From positions 1-64,000 of the forward strand of contig SGPL01000017.1 of assembly GCA_004802705.1 (NCBI GenBank): 64,000 bases of DNA, read 5' to 3'. Position 1 is the first letter of the stretch, and every line of letters starts with the position of its first letter. The position numbers and the translations under genes are program-made. Shown piece after piece: positions 38,419-53,500 of this stretch. The notes below the pieces were generated by a model. It was not told where the DNA came from. It made no database searches and saw only the letters and a list, made by a program, of their open reading frames with translations. This DNA is from Bondarzewia mesenterica. Its lineage: Eukaryota; Basidiomycota; Agaricomycetes; Russulales; Bondarzewiaceae.

Positions 38419-38532
<114 letters not shown>

Positions 38533-41500
38533 TGAGATGCTTATTTTGTGGCGGACATTTAGCTTTGTACTATTATATCATTATTATCTTATACCTTTTC
38601 TCTTAGTCCAGCCCTTGTTTTTTTTTTGTTGAGAAAAACAAAGCATGTTATTCACGATCGTACTTCTCTACAGACGGCACTGCCGACCGTCTTAAGTAGA
38701 ATGACTCTGAACGGGTGAGCTGATAGACTATAGATGTTGTACGTGTACGGTATATCTGCATACAGTTATATTATAGTATTATAGGTAAGTATGATGAGTC
38801 AATTTCTCAGATGCCGGTGGTTTCCCCTCGACATTGAGATTTGCGATGAACGCTGACTAGAGCGAGGACTCGCGCGTGGGCCAGGCCTCCAAAACGACTC
38901 AAGACGAGTGCTCAGTGATGAATGAGACGTAGAAGTGGCTACCACGTGGAGGGCTTGAGAGCTCAATGTCCCTCAAGATGGTGCGTTCAAAGGTGTGGGG
39001 AAAGTGGCACACAATGATGGCATACTCATGTGAATAGGAGAGCCGGACGACAACAAATTAAGCGGGTTTCGCATCTTGAAAGACTCCCGAGCGAATTCTT
39101 CACGCCGCTGTCGGTACACGCAAGAAGCGCGCGTATATATGGTAAGCTAACCGGCGGGGAAGTAAACCCGGCATCGCTCAAGGCATCTCAAACTCCTCCG
39201 AGTTCCCCTGACTGATCCCGTCACAGCCCCCTCAAAAGATGGGGAATGGGCGCAAAATTCCTGCGAGGAGAGGGAAAGCGGCGTCTCGGGAAAACGAGAT
39301 GAGACTATAATATGAACTTTCTTACCCCTAGTCTGAACCGCCCATGATACGGATGGATGCTGGGGATGCAGTCGGCAGAAAGAGAACGCTGCGGATGCCA
39401 AAGAAATCATAGTGAAAAGGGAGCATGAAATTACCATCCAGATCGCTAGTAGCGCTGAGGATGTAGCGACTGGGAGAACGGCGCCAACCTGAGCGATGGC
39501 GGCTATATTAGGTGGCATGTGAATGCCACCGAGAGCAACGACACTGGTCCAGATGCAGCGACTCACAAGAACTCTAGCAAGAGTGGCGGCGGCACTGACA
39601 CGCAGCAGCTGGAGATTAAGACGCCGACAAATCGTGGTGTTTGAACCCAATGTCCTGCACGGCCTTCAAGCTCTGAGCGGGATCATGTATATTTGCAACG
39701 TGTTAAAAGCGTCTCGACACGCATATCGAAAACGTACCTTTCAATTAGTGGAGGCTATTGGACACTTGTAACAAATCGCTACTGATGACAAGCTGCAAAT
39801 TCTCACCTCGTTTGATAATGCAAAAGGAGGGTTATGAGCTGAATTGAACACTGGCCAACCATACTTAGAGCAGATGATCAGTGCAGAAACACGGGCGACG
39901 ATGATGACAGTGCAAGAAAAATAAAAACTCGAACGCCCGAATTTGAACCCTAATACAGCTTCGCACAGGTTGCGCAGATATCCAATTATACGCACCGGTG
40001 GTAGAAAAATTTCAAGTCTGTAGCACTATGGCATGATTTTGCAGGACACTGTGTACCAGATCTGCCCGCGATGTCATTCCTGGGAAGCGAACATGCAGAA
40101 ATGACTCGTTAGCGCCGAATAATGTTGAGTGAGTTCGTGCTCAAGAAATTGATACCCGCACATTCTGTGGGTGATGCTGATGCCCTCCTGAAGACATTTT
40201 TAATTTTGTTGCGATTGTCGCGACAGTGGCAAACCCAATGATATAACGAGAGAATCCTGCATCCTCCCAAAAAACCTGACGGGTGAAACCTAGTGATGAG
40301 CTAAGATCAAAATTCGACGGATCAGCCTCTCAACACGCCCGGCCAGTGACACGACATCTTAACGCGCTCGGGACGAAGATGATTTGCACAGACCGGGAGC
40401 AATGAATCCTAGAGCCACTTCCCGGCGACCGAGATGGTCGGTTAAGGTTCCACAACATGGACAAGTGGCTAGCGATGCATCTGGCAGAAGAGGCTCAACA
40501 AGACGGTTATTTCATTTGGAAACTTCTCGAAGCGTCACGGAGAGTTCAATTATGGGACACCAGAATCCAAGGCGTGACGGTAGGCGGCCAGGCTAGGGCC
40601 CCCTAAGAACACTCAGAGATATAGTGAGTCACCATGTTCCGGGTGGCAAACTGTACCGTATTATCGGGCAGACATTGCGTGCCGGAGACTGGCCAAAAGT
40701 CTGATGCAACTATAGGAGCGAGGTAATTCGCGGTAGCGTTTGACAAAATTTCAGGAGGCAGCTGGGTAATGGTTGTTATAGAGTCTAGGTTGAACTTGCT
40801 GGCAGCGTTGCCGCGTGAGGTTGCGTGACACGAAGGGTGAGCAAGTCACATTGTGACATGTTGACCAACTCGATCGCGTTGTGGCATCTTGCCTCAGCCC
40901 GGTGAGACTACTATACTTGCCAATTCAAGGCGGATAGTTTTTGAAACAATCTCCAAGCTTCTTCCGCTCTTCTTCACTGTACATGGACACCATTCATCTG
41001 TACCCACCTCTGCTTGATAAAGGTCAAGAACAGGAGTTTGTTGAGAGTGGCCGATCACTCTCAGCGACAATTTCGCCTCGAGACAACTCTCTGGCCGTAT
41101 ATGCAACAAATTCTGTGCGTGCTTCTCCCTTAAACTCTATACCCCCTAACACATAACATGAAGGTCGACCCACAAGAGCTGCGAAGCATACCGGTGGAGT
41201 TCCCTCAGGAGCAGGACATATACATAGCTAGTTCAGGCCTCGTTCCATCCTCTGAACGTCGCTCGGTGCGTGCAGCTTATGTGCTATGTTAATCTTATAT
41301 TGACCACGCTTTCTCAACTCAGTTTATTGCAAAAACTTCTCCGATCTTTGCCGCGTTTCAAAATGTGGCTAAAGCATATCGCTCCCAAAGCTCGGGATTG
41401 TACGTCTCTTTATGAATTACAAGATTTGCAGCCTCATGTGTATGAGCAGACTACGCGATGAGAATTCGCTCAGCGCGATGACAAAGCTTGCCATTGACTA

Positions 41501-44500
41501 CGTAGATTTTATACGGGAGTGTTGGGTCCACGCGTCCGTAAGAATCTCTTGAATTATGACACTTACTTATCCCTGACATTCAAACCAGCACAAGATGTCC
41601 GATGGCGATTCTAAGGATGCCGATCTTTACCGAAGTCTTTACACGTGCCTCTCTTTGTTCGTGGTGCTTTATCTGCCGGATAGTAGGCTCGAAGATGTAC
41701 CTGTTGGAGAGGAGCTGATGGAATGGCTCAATACTCATTTCATCGAACCCTCTACGGAGGAAGGGGATCAACTCAGTTCTCATGATCGTCCATGGGAGGA
41801 TGACTCGTTTTGGCCGTACCTGACCCGGTTCGTTTTGAAATTTCTGGGACAATATCGGTTGTTTTAAGCGTGTTTTCATCAGAACCATCTTACGCGGGTT
41901 CTCAAAATCTTCCGTGTTCTTTCTGGAGGTACTATCCAATCGACATCCTTCATCATACGTGCAGAGCTTGGCCGAAAACTTGAGCCCTCTCTTGGAGTCT
42001 CATCCTCGTATTATTCATTTCAATTCGGAGCGCGATTTCGTCGTTGCCTCTCGCCGCTGGAAGGATAAAGTTCAGTCTCTGCGACTCGAGCTTGACCGTG
42101 TACCTGAAGATGCTAGACAGGATGGGTTTGATAATTGGTGGGATCGATTCAGCGAGATTGTCGGTATTCTTGAAGGTCGCCCAGAGATTCTCCAAAATGT
42201 ATGTAATGACCTGGGTGCTGACTGGAAGGAGATATGCGCCGCCTGGGGTGTTTTCATTGATCGTCGACTGCGAAGGCAGGATCTACCGTGAGTGGGCTCC
42301 TCCCCCTCGTAGACGCAAATCTAACAGGGGAATTAGCGAAGTGGTAGCTCAAGTTCTGAATGAGATGCCACCTGATCCGACCAATCTGGAGGATATGGTT
42401 CATGCTGCCCTTTTATCCGGGGAGCCCATCAAAGCATTATCCCATGCCGCTAGACTAGATATCTGGCTGGCAGCACATCTGGCAGATATTTTAGAGAATG
42501 TGGAGTTGTTGGATGCAGAAGTTGATGAAGAGTAATAATTTCTTGTCTTTCTTCGCAACTTGCGCTTATTCTTGAGTCTAGGTCTGAGCTGTCCTTGCGA
42601 CAACAGTATATCCTAGCCTATGCCGAATACCTCCGTTCTGACCCCGCCCTCTGGCGTATTACCGTGGCTTATATGTGTTCATGCGGTGATATTGGGAAAG
42701 AGCGAGCGGATCAAGTACTGATGCGCGTGCCATTCAGCTTAGTTCGTCCCGACGGCACAATTGACTCTTCCGCGGTGGGGACGAGTGAGGATGCCCGTTC
42801 TGGGGAGGTGGGCGGTATCTTGAAAGAAGTAATTCAAACCTGCTTCGAGTACGGACGTGAGCCTGTGCGGAGAATGGTCTGCGCTGTAAGTTGAAAATTG
42901 TCATCTCTTTGAATTTCTACGTATTCTTATTTGACCCTCAGATAGCAGCTCAATCGTTCCTTAGAGAGAGAAATTACGGTCTGGCCATCTCGTATATGAC
43001 ATCTGCGGAAGATTGGACCGGACTTGGTCGCGTTGTGGACCGTGTTCTAGCGGAATATATCTCGCACGGTCAGTTTAGAAGTTGATATTACACCGACGTC
43101 CACCGTAGATCTAGAGAGCGCGTGCGTGCATACGACGACTCCCCGTAGCTAGACCCTGCCGGTCCCAAAGTGTAAATTTTAAGAACAAGGGGAACGAGAA
43201 CGGCATGAAGGAAAGACAGCGACGCAGCGACGTGGATGGCCGATTCGAATTCTTGTCGACCGAGTCCATTGCATCGAGTATCCAAACTCGATAGACTACT
43301 TATCGCCTCCGCTCCCTCGAGGCTCAGCGCTTTAGCTTTAGCTTTAGTGCTCGAACCACTTCGCGAATCGCCGCGACTCACGCTCGCGATCGGCAGTGGG
43401 CATAGCCCAGCCCATCGACGTGACCCAAACTCAAGTGACCCCCCCCCCCTTGGTTGTGTAAGTGGTATGTTCAGTCATGACATGTTCAATGCGCGCAGTG
43501 CTCACTGCCCGCGTCAGCTCGACCCCTCGTCCTAACTTCTCAGGCCCGTCGAGCCCAGCTCACTGGCGGATATCGATGAGAGGAAGGGTGAAATGTGAGT
43601 GCGTACGATAGTATTTCGCTTTGTGCTGTGCTGTGTTCATTGCTCATTGTCGACGATGCTTTTGCCTCGTCACCGCCCAGCCCATTCCGAGTCTCCGACC
43701 GACCGACCAGATACCAGATACATAACATGTCCACGATAAGATCGCGATATCATTAGTATAATCGCGCGCCACGTTTGCTCGAGTCTTGACGTTTTGACCG
43801 AGATCGATCGATCGGCATTGTGAAATAAGAATAATTCGATGGATCGCGCTTTTCTTGCAAGAGGGATGGGGATGGGGACTTTGACTGGGTGTAACGGTAA
43901 AGTTATGGTTAGCCTTTGATGAAAAACACGCGGGACGCGCGTGGCGGTCCCTTCAAATCCAATCCCGATCTCGCGAGAGGGAGGAGGTGGATTGATTGGC
44001 AATGGACCTGCTCACTTGCAGTTAATGCGTGGGACTCTGGGGAACTGAGGACGTACGTACTTATCCTACATCCGTGGTTGGGTGGTATCGACATATTCGG
44101 CGGGGTCGGGTAGGGTCAGTCGTAAGTACGTGTGTCCCGACGCGCAGGCTAACTGACTTCACTCACGGAATGGGATCAGAGTGGGACGCTGGACCGTTGG
44201 AACGTCAAGTGTGTACTCGACGCTATGAATTGTGGCTTATGACTTGGATCCAAGTCCCTGAGTTCGCCGGTGACCCTGTTTCGTCGTCGTCAGTCTTAAT
44301 GCGGACGTACCTATGTGAACGGCAGATCCAAAGAACAGACCTTATCCTATCTTCCCGGCACCATGCAGACATGCGGCATGAACTCTGTCTCTGTTCATCA
44401 TATTCAATTTCTTCAATAAAATAAAAATAGGAAGTGCACTTGCATCGAATATGATCAAGGTGGGACGTTGGTTGGATTACATCTCGGACGGAGCGCATCG

Positions 44501-47500
44501 GTTAACTCGCGTATCTCAATTTGCAGGCACCGCACGCGCGTCGTGAACGTTGCACTCGCGTGGTTTCATGCATACGCATATCTCCCAGGACGTTTCTTCT
44601 CTTCTCTCTCCTGAGAGGTGCTCTCAGGAGTAGAATCAAGTTCGTCTTCCCGGTGCGAAAGAGGGTTAGACGTAAATCCACCTACGACGTCCCTCCATGT
44701 CGACGTGAATTCCCGTGTCTTGAACCTAGGCGTTTGGACCCTCAGAGAACGTCACGTCTGGCTGGATACACGAGTATCGCAGCAGGACGAAGCCTATCTA
44801 CGACACCGCGTGCTCGGTCCCGAATTCATGCCACGAGGAAGGACAGGGCTCGCGCGTGTCGATAGCGTTACGTTAGGACATACGTACCTAGTACGTACCT
44901 CGGATTCGGAAAACCCGTAAGGCAAGAGAAATCAAGCCGCTTTGCAGGCCTGGCAAAGTGTCGTACCATGATCAACGTAACTTTCTTGGCTTCGCGCGCA
45001 CGCAAGGAAATTAGGCTCGGACTGTCCAATGGCGCGTCCTCGGTCTATCAGATTGTCAAAAGCCCTATCCTGTCTGAGGCATGGCTTTGTACTTACTTGT
45101 CGTTGTACGCATACATTGACATTGGGATGTGTGTCAGCGACGGGGGCGAGGTTTCGACGTGGCGGTGCGTTCTGCCTGTGGGTACTGTGGATGGACGGGT
45201 TGGGAATAAAAGATGCGTGGATGGGAAAGCTCTGGGAGAGGGGGGTCAGAGCTTGAGTTTGAGCCTTGAGGTGGGTGTGTGGGTAGGACAAGACCGCGTC
45301 GAGGCATTGTATTTGTCGCGGCGCGGCAATGAGTATCTTTTCAAATGAACGCAATGGTCGTCCACGGCGTGGAACGACCATAAACATTCTAGACGAGACG
45401 GGCTCACCGGCAGTGTCGGTATCAGCGAGGACTCGAGCTGGTTGAGATTTGGCAACCGCCGTCGCACGGATCCGGGTCGTGCATTCCCACTTGCGCCTCT
45501 CACCGTCGAACGGCGTCGCGCACCGGGTCAGAGTGCCCAGCCATGGCCACGAGCCGCAGCGTCTGCGAAATTGATATTCAATTGAGCATGAGTCCCGCGA
45601 GCATTGAATTGAGGGCGGCACGGATGCTTTAGAAGGCAGGGAAGAGAAGACGGGCTCGGAGGGAGTGCGCGCACCCATCCATTCATCTCGTCCGTCCTGA
45701 TCCCACGTAATGCAGATCCGGGGGGACGACGCGACATTCGGTGGAGGACTCGTCGGGGGACGTGGAGGAGGCTTGGTTATGACTCATGGGAGCAGCTGCG
45801 CTCGGGCAGCACGAGGACGAGCGAGCACGACAAGGACGGGCAATGGTCGAACATGATGTTAGGAGAGACGGGGAGGCGGGGATGATAGAGGCACAGTAAG
45901 GGGATGGGCTATCGGTTGAGCTTTCTGAGCAGGGAGAGCTACATAGATAGCTTCGGGCGTATGCATCGCCCTTCACGCCTGCTTGATAGTCTCCGACCTC
46001 CGAGTCTATCCCATCGTGTTCGGCGTATCTCACTGGAGCGCACTCCAGTCTCCCAAGTCACCTTCCTCGAGTACAAGTCGCATTGCCTGTGCAGCCTGGT
46101 ACGTCTTCTTATGTCCTCCTTGGTTGAACTGACTGTATATGTGTCGACCGTTGGATACGTTGCTGGGATACATGTCCCGCTGGCACGACTCATGAAGGGA
46201 CTGTTGAAGATGCCGAAAGCGTAGAAGGCATCTGCGCACGAGCACTGAGGGGTATTACAGCTGTTTTGGAAAATACATATGCGATTTCTACAGACAGACG
46301 GAGAAAGTCAGCAAATATGTGCATATAACTAGAATGAGACATGTATGGAAGTTACTTCTTGGATCATTCGTGGACTCCCACCAAACTCCCACTCGATTCC
46401 TCGAGTGCGAAAGTTGGCGGTGAAGATGTGGTGGACGGATCATGATGCCGACTTGCGATGACGGACAGATCTTAGCCAGCGGTCCGATCGCCAATTGTGC
46501 CTAGCGCTAGTCTCCCAAAGGCAGAGTAGCCACTCGTCAACCTTTGTGCCTCAGGATCCTCCTGTCTGACCCTAGCGCCACCCAAATCAATGCTTATTGT
46601 GCCCTCCAAGGTGTGGCTCCCAAAATACAATGAGGGAAGTAGGGAAGGCGAACATAGATTGCGGTAAGTCAAAGATACTTCCGTGTCGCGGCGCGATATG
46701 AAGGGCACATAATCAATACTCATCGCACAACATAGAGTTCACTCTTCCATTTCTCCGTCGTCCTCGTCCTCGTCTTCATCCACATCCCTGTCCTCGTACT
46801 CCTCATACTGACCCCAAGCGCCGCCTCCGTTGACATCCGAGGGAGATACTCCCGAACCACCATCCGTGTTTCGAAGCGCAGGCATCTCATATGCATCTTT
46901 CGGCAATTCAGTGCCCTGAGGAATGGTAAGGATTCCGAACTCGAGTGTTGGGCAGTAGCCATTGTCGTGCTGCCAATGAGGGATTAATCGTCAATCGCAT
47001 TACATCTGTCAAGGAGGTATGAACTCACCTGATGCTTTCCTAGAGGCGGGCAGACCAACATCATTAGTATTTGGATCGAGAGCGACAAATTTCTACACAC
47101 CATAGAATCCAACTGCGAATGCCCAGTTTATTAGCGCGTGAATTGTTGATTGTTGGACGGACGACTCACTGATTTTCTCTCCATCATCCGGTACCAGCTC
47201 CTCCATCCCCTTTCTCACCGCCCCTGCATCCTCCTTTGTGATGAACTGCACCTCATTCACGAACCCATATTCACCCGCCTTGATTCTCAAGCTCTGGATC
47301 TCATCGTCTTTGCCCAGGTTCAACCATGTCGTTCCACCGCCCAACTGCTTCGTATTTCCCCCCGCATGCCTCTTCGCACCAGCCACATCTTGCGTTCCAT
47401 CCTCATAATGGACATATACCCCGTCGAACCACAAGCCGCACTGAATCTGCAGTTTGTCTGCGCGTATTACTGCAAGAAATATTAATTAATTGTCCCATCA

Positions 47501-50500
47501 ACGCTAGATAGAGAAAAGAATGTGCGCACCCTTTCCGTCCTTGTTCAGCTTCGTGAGCAACACCGCCCATCGCCAGACACCCCACTTGCCCTCGGGCCCT
47601 CCGCTCACCGCGCTCTTCTTCTTCACGACAAAGTCGCACCCTGGCAGCACAACCAGTGCCTCCGTCGCGTACTCCCAGAAGTCAGCGATCGTCTTCTGCG
47701 CACCGTCGCACGCCGTGATTGTCAGTCCCAATTTGCCAATCCCGCTCTTCTTCTCACCCTGCCCCAACTCGCTCCTCACGTCGTTGAGCAAAAGCACGAC
47801 CTCCAGCAGTTCTTCGGACCTTATATCATGTTCTTGCACGACCTTACCATCTCTCATCCAGCACAGGTGTGCGATGCCATTCTCGCTCTTCACGACGATG
47901 CGATCTCGCATCGGTTGCGACGAGATCGGCGCTTTGTCGCGCGTGCGGGGGACGTCACCTGGTAAGGCGAACATCGGGTGTGATGCGAGATGCAGCTTGT
48001 CGGCGAGATGCCAATGGTTTGAGGTTTCTAGAGGAACCGAGAGATGTGCTGGGCTACCCCGGCGGACACAGTAGCTCTCTAGTACGTCGTTTTTTTTACG
48101 ATGGTCAGCGCACGCGGTATGTATGCAGAAGTGGAGACATTACCTTTGGCGACGAAGCTCCTATTCCACTCAACATACCCGCGGCTCATGATCCCTACAA
48201 CGTCTTGAACACATATATTAAAAGGACAAGTTGGAATGCACGCACCGGAAGGCTGATGAGGCAGTCCGAAAGCATGTCCGACTTCATGCAGTGCTGCACC
48301 CTGCCCAATACAACAAGCTTCCCAAAATGTCCCGCACTCGCCTGCACATACGGTTCGTGAGCAATAGCCTTCGCATCGCAGTCTTTACAACAAACACACC
48401 ATTGTCGTTCCCCACCAAGCTCCTCGGCGTCACACGCGTCGCATCGAGCAAGCACGGCGTGATCTCCTCAATGAAACGCGGCCACGCCCAGTGCGTATGG
48501 CTCCCAAACATCCTGTCAAATAGCAAGATACGCCGCAGTTCGTAACAGGTTCAGCTTTTGCAGGCTGGAGGGTTATTATTATCAACTTACCCGAGGTGAA
48601 CCTTCCCAAGCTTTCCACCCGTCCCCCCGAGCGCTGCGTGTCCTGTGATGAGATCCTGCACAGGATCATAGCTGTATCGAAGGTGAGCAGCATTCGCGAT
48701 TTGGCGGGGAAAGCGTACTGAGAGTCGAGTATCAGTCCGGCAATGACGGGCCCGTCCTCCTCTCCACGAAAAACCTGGAATGGACCTTCGTACTTTTCGA
48801 TCGCCTGGTGAAAATAAGTGTAAAGTCCATCTGCGGCAAGACGCCACATTAAGTCAGGTCGCATGCACGAACAGAAATCCAAGGATGAAGAAGGAATACC
48901 TTTGTTGCGTGCGTTCGGGTTTTGCTGTGCCAGATTCGGATCCCTGATCTGTGCCGTCGTGCAGTCCGACTTGACGATGTGGACTTTGGCCGTGACGCGG
49001 AAGACGGGCTGTTCATCACTTATGCTCAAGGTATCGGGAGCCCATTCTTCGTCAAGGCGGAAGCTACATTCGTGGTAACATTGATAAGCAAGGTCTTAGA
49101 GAGAAAGACGGGATATCTATAAGTTGAAACGAAGTATAGAAAAGACTAACCTGCGCCGCCCAAAACCACTTCTGCGCATCTCTTCCGCGGTATATGCCTG
49201 ACACATGTATGCCCACCTATAGGGTACATGGTTTCGATAAACGTGAAAAATGCGGTAAATCCATGCTATCCGTACGTTCGTATCTTCTTGATGGCGGCAC
49301 CAAGGTCATTATGTGAAGGGCTGGCAGCCTTCTCAGGAGGACAATCCATCCACTGGGGACTATCTCTCGCTACCAGAATAGCAAGATGGAGTGGTGGAAG
49401 TTGAAGAAGGGGGAGGTACGAGATGTTCGATACTGTGATCGCCACATCACTGTCACCATTGAAAGAGAAGGTGATGTTTTGCGGCCCAGGTTGGAGATGA
49501 ACAAGGGCCTTCCACGCGCCATTCTCAGAAGACACAGGGAACGTCTGCGTTGGGAATGAAGGGGTATCGACTGCTATGTGAAGCGTTGATGCACTCAGAT
49601 CAGGACTGAACGCGGTGATGCAACCGGTGACAAGAATGAAGCGCTGATAAACGACCTCGCCGTCGACGAGATTATCGAGAACGGGAAAAGACATGTTGTG
49701 ATGAATGATGCACTGGGAGATTCAGGATCAGGGCATTATATAAATTCTGGGTGAGTACGAGTCATTGAGAGTCGAGTCGCAACTGTCGTTAACGCGGAGC
49801 CTCGCAGACGCGTCGCGAGGCGTCGTGCGATCATTCCAGTCACGTGGTTTAATCTGAAGCATCAAATGAGTCATTCTCGCTTATGCACGCGTCTCAGACC
49901 GAGTCAGGTTCAATTGCCATGCTCTCCTCCGTCCAGCTGACCGTTGGACTGAGGAATCTAAGTCTAAGAATTGGACCCGAGTCATTTGGACTTCAATCTT
50001 CTCTTTCATATTGCGGTCTTTCTTCTCCGTCATTGATTCGTCTGCTGCCTGCAAGGTCATATTTTTTATTGTGGCATGTCCTCAAGGTGATGCCTTGACA
50101 ACTTAACTGGAACCACACTCAGACGACGGACAGGGACCGAGCTCGTCAGGGGAAGTACGTCGCACACCACCCTACATCACCACTTACTATTAGCTAGTTC
50201 GTTGGTATCGGGATGACAATTAACAGGAGATATCGAGCAGAACACTAATCTCGACTTCGAACCTACTATACAAAGGCAGGTGCAAGCATCTCAAACGCTG
50301 TCCTGTATTATATTCACCCATAGAAAGGTTTTCCTATGCAGGTATTCCATGAACTCTTGACAAAGTAATCGCTTAAGATGCCCTCCAAAAGGTCCCTCTG
50401 ATGGCTCTGATAGCTGTATTCAGACTCCCTGCTCCTCTGACGCATCACTTGTTGTATCGCGGTCGACGATCTGACATTTTAATGACTACGCTGAAGCCTG

Positions 50501-53500
50501 CTTGACCAGGCTTGGCCTTATATTTATGTCCGTCATGCGAGCATAATACAATTGTCAAAGGCCTATTTCTACCGATCTTTTTTTTTTTGGGTGCGATCTC
50601 GACGAGGGACTTCGGGACTTGGTGTTTCTTTTCATCCTCATTCTCGGGAGGCTCAGGCTCGGTTTTCTTTGATGTCTTGGCGGGCATTCGCAGATCACGT
50701 ATTGTAACGCTGAAGCTTGAAGTCTTTCCCCATCTTTCCGACGCGCTTTCAAGTTCCGTGTGCTCAGCCCAGAATGCCCGTTTCGCATTACAGGAAGGAA
50801 CGTGCACCGTCTTCTCTCTACCCAAAGGGTTTGGAGCGTTAAATTGAACTCTGGCCCTACGGGGAGGTCCGCCTATGATCTGGAAGTTGGTTCGCGGTGG
50901 TTAGCCAGTTCATTTACCTTTTTTTTTGAGGTCATTCATCTGACAAACTTCTACTTTTAGTGGTGAGATCCACACTTATCTTGGACTCCCACATTTACCT
51001 CCGAGAGACGGTAAATAGTTCCCTCGATGATAGAGGGTGCAGGCGGTTCTGCTTCTACCCCCGCTTCTACCCCCGCTTCGCACCCTGCACGCGCCTCACG
51101 AGCCCGAAAGCACGCCACCCTTGGCCATTTCCAGCAAAGCAGCCTCTTCGTCCCACCATATCGACATGATCATGGTGGCCTCCGCCTTGCCATTTCGACA
51201 GCGAGGTGATCTCTTACCTTTGATCTTCTAACGCCCTCCGCCGTGCTTCGCAGTTTCTGCGCGCGCCATGCATTTCAACTTGCTGAAGAAGATAATGTTT
51301 ATTTTATGCTCGTCCGTGCGTTGCTCACCCCCCTCGCCCTAATAAGTCTTTCTCCCTCGCTGTTAGTATTCGTACAGGACCCAGTACGTGAACCTATATT
51401 TCGTGCACACACCCACGATCAACAAATGGTACTTTGTGATATCCCCTAGATTAACACCGTGTCCAAGCCCAGGATGTCAACTCCAGAACCATCTCAACTG
51501 GCTTGGAACCCTCAACAATGTCACCATTTGTGGAACGATGGCGCGATCATGCTATCAAAATCGTGCTTTTCACTCCCGCAAGTGATATCCCCCTGTAGTC
51601 AGTGCATCCGAAAAATTGGGCACTTGCGCTTGGCCCGCCCCCTCATCACTTCATATATCTCGCGTTCTTGCGTCGGACTTGATACTAGACAACATTGGGA
51701 CAAAAAGTTGGGCTTGGCCCCGCTGGTAAAGCGGTCATCCGACCCACGTCTACAGTTATGTCTCACTCATCATGCTCATACTTTGTATTATACAGTAGGT
51801 GCTGACGGATGTAACTTGTAGTGCCAGAGAGCTGCCGTTTCGATGCCGAGGTGCTCTCTCACCTTTGACCTTCTATGTAACGCCCCCGCCGTGCTTCGCA
51901 GTTTCTGCGCGCGCACTGCATTTCAGCCCGCTGAAGGAAATGATATTTATTTTATGCCCGTCGTCCGTCGCTCACCCCCTCGTCCTGGTAAGTCCTTCTC
52001 TCTCGCTGTTAGTATTGTATAGGACCCGGTATGTGATTCTGTGTTTCGTGCATACACGTACGATCAATAAATGATAGTTTGTGATATCCCTAGATTAACT
52101 TCATGTCCAAGCCCGGAATGTCAACGCCAGAGCCATCTCCCTTGGAGCTTTCAACATCGCCACAATTTGGGGAACGATTCCCGCAAGGATATCTATCCCG
52201 CTGTAAGCAGTTAACGCAAACTAAAGAGCGCTTGCAATTGGCCCATTATTCACAGACGAATTTATCACTTCATCTCTCTCGCGTTCTTACGGACATTGAT
52301 ACTACTAGACAACATTTGGACAAAAAGTTGGGCTTGGCCCCGCTGGTAAAACAGCCATCCAACCCACGTTTATAGTCCGATTCACTCATCATACTCACGC
52401 TTTTTATTATACAGTAGGTGCTGACGGATGCGATTTGTAGTGCTAGGGAGCAATAGCATGCATCGGTGTCGCTGCTTCGGATCTTTTACACTCTGACCTG
52501 CCACTGTCTGAAACACCTGGGTCGTGCGAAAGCCTCGGAGCAAAGTCTTGCGTCGCTGGTTGAGCTATATCCATCCAGCTCGGACACTCGCAGGACTTCC
52601 AACACTCATTTTCCCATAAACCCTGGGTCATATTTCCCTTACTGGTGCCGCGTGGCGATGCATACATTCGCCCGATTTTTCTTCGTATGTGTAACGCCAA
52701 GGCAAGTGGACAGGCAGGTGCACAGATGGAGGGGCTTGCAAGCCTTTCTTGCTCCCCCACGGATTCCAGGATGACTGCGCACGCCCAGCGCAAGTCTTGG
52801 TCGCTCGAACATATAAAATCTCAAGCGTTCTGAACCTCCTTCCCCATCTCACTGCACTCTCCAACAACTGCTTTGAAATAACAATGCAACTTCACTTCCG
52901 CACATCTGTTTTCTTTGCTATGCTCCTGGTGTTCCTCGCACTCGCCAACCCCGTTTATGCGAGACACGGCGACGGCAACGATAATGATGGTGACAGGGGC
53001 GGCGATAATGATGGTGACAGGAAGAGGAGCGGTGGCGACCGTGTTGTGCGCATTTTATTCTGTAATTCGTGATTGCCGTTCGGAGGCTGACCGCTGAACG
53101 CCCACTTCTGTGACAGACCATTGTCTGAGAGACAAGTTCGTTATCTGCACTGTAAGATTTAGGAAGAACGGAGAAAACCCAGAAAACCGTGAGTGCGCGT
53201 GCTGATTGCTTCTTGTTCATCTGCTCATGATGGCGTCTCTTACCTCACAGACAATACAATTTGTCAGATGTTTATGTGTCGCTCGGTTGTGTTGACGTTG
53301 GGACGACGTGTGTGGATACCTACGCAGATGCATGTATTCGAGAGGCTCGTGGGGGTGGTGGGCTGTATTTCTCCGTGCTCAGACCACGGCATCACGACTC
53401 CAATATAGGCAGAGCGTTGTTAAATGGACACTGCATGTTTTCGAAATACCCTCTTGAGGACTTCTTGGTTGTTAGCGAAAGAAGGAAAGGTTTCGAAAGA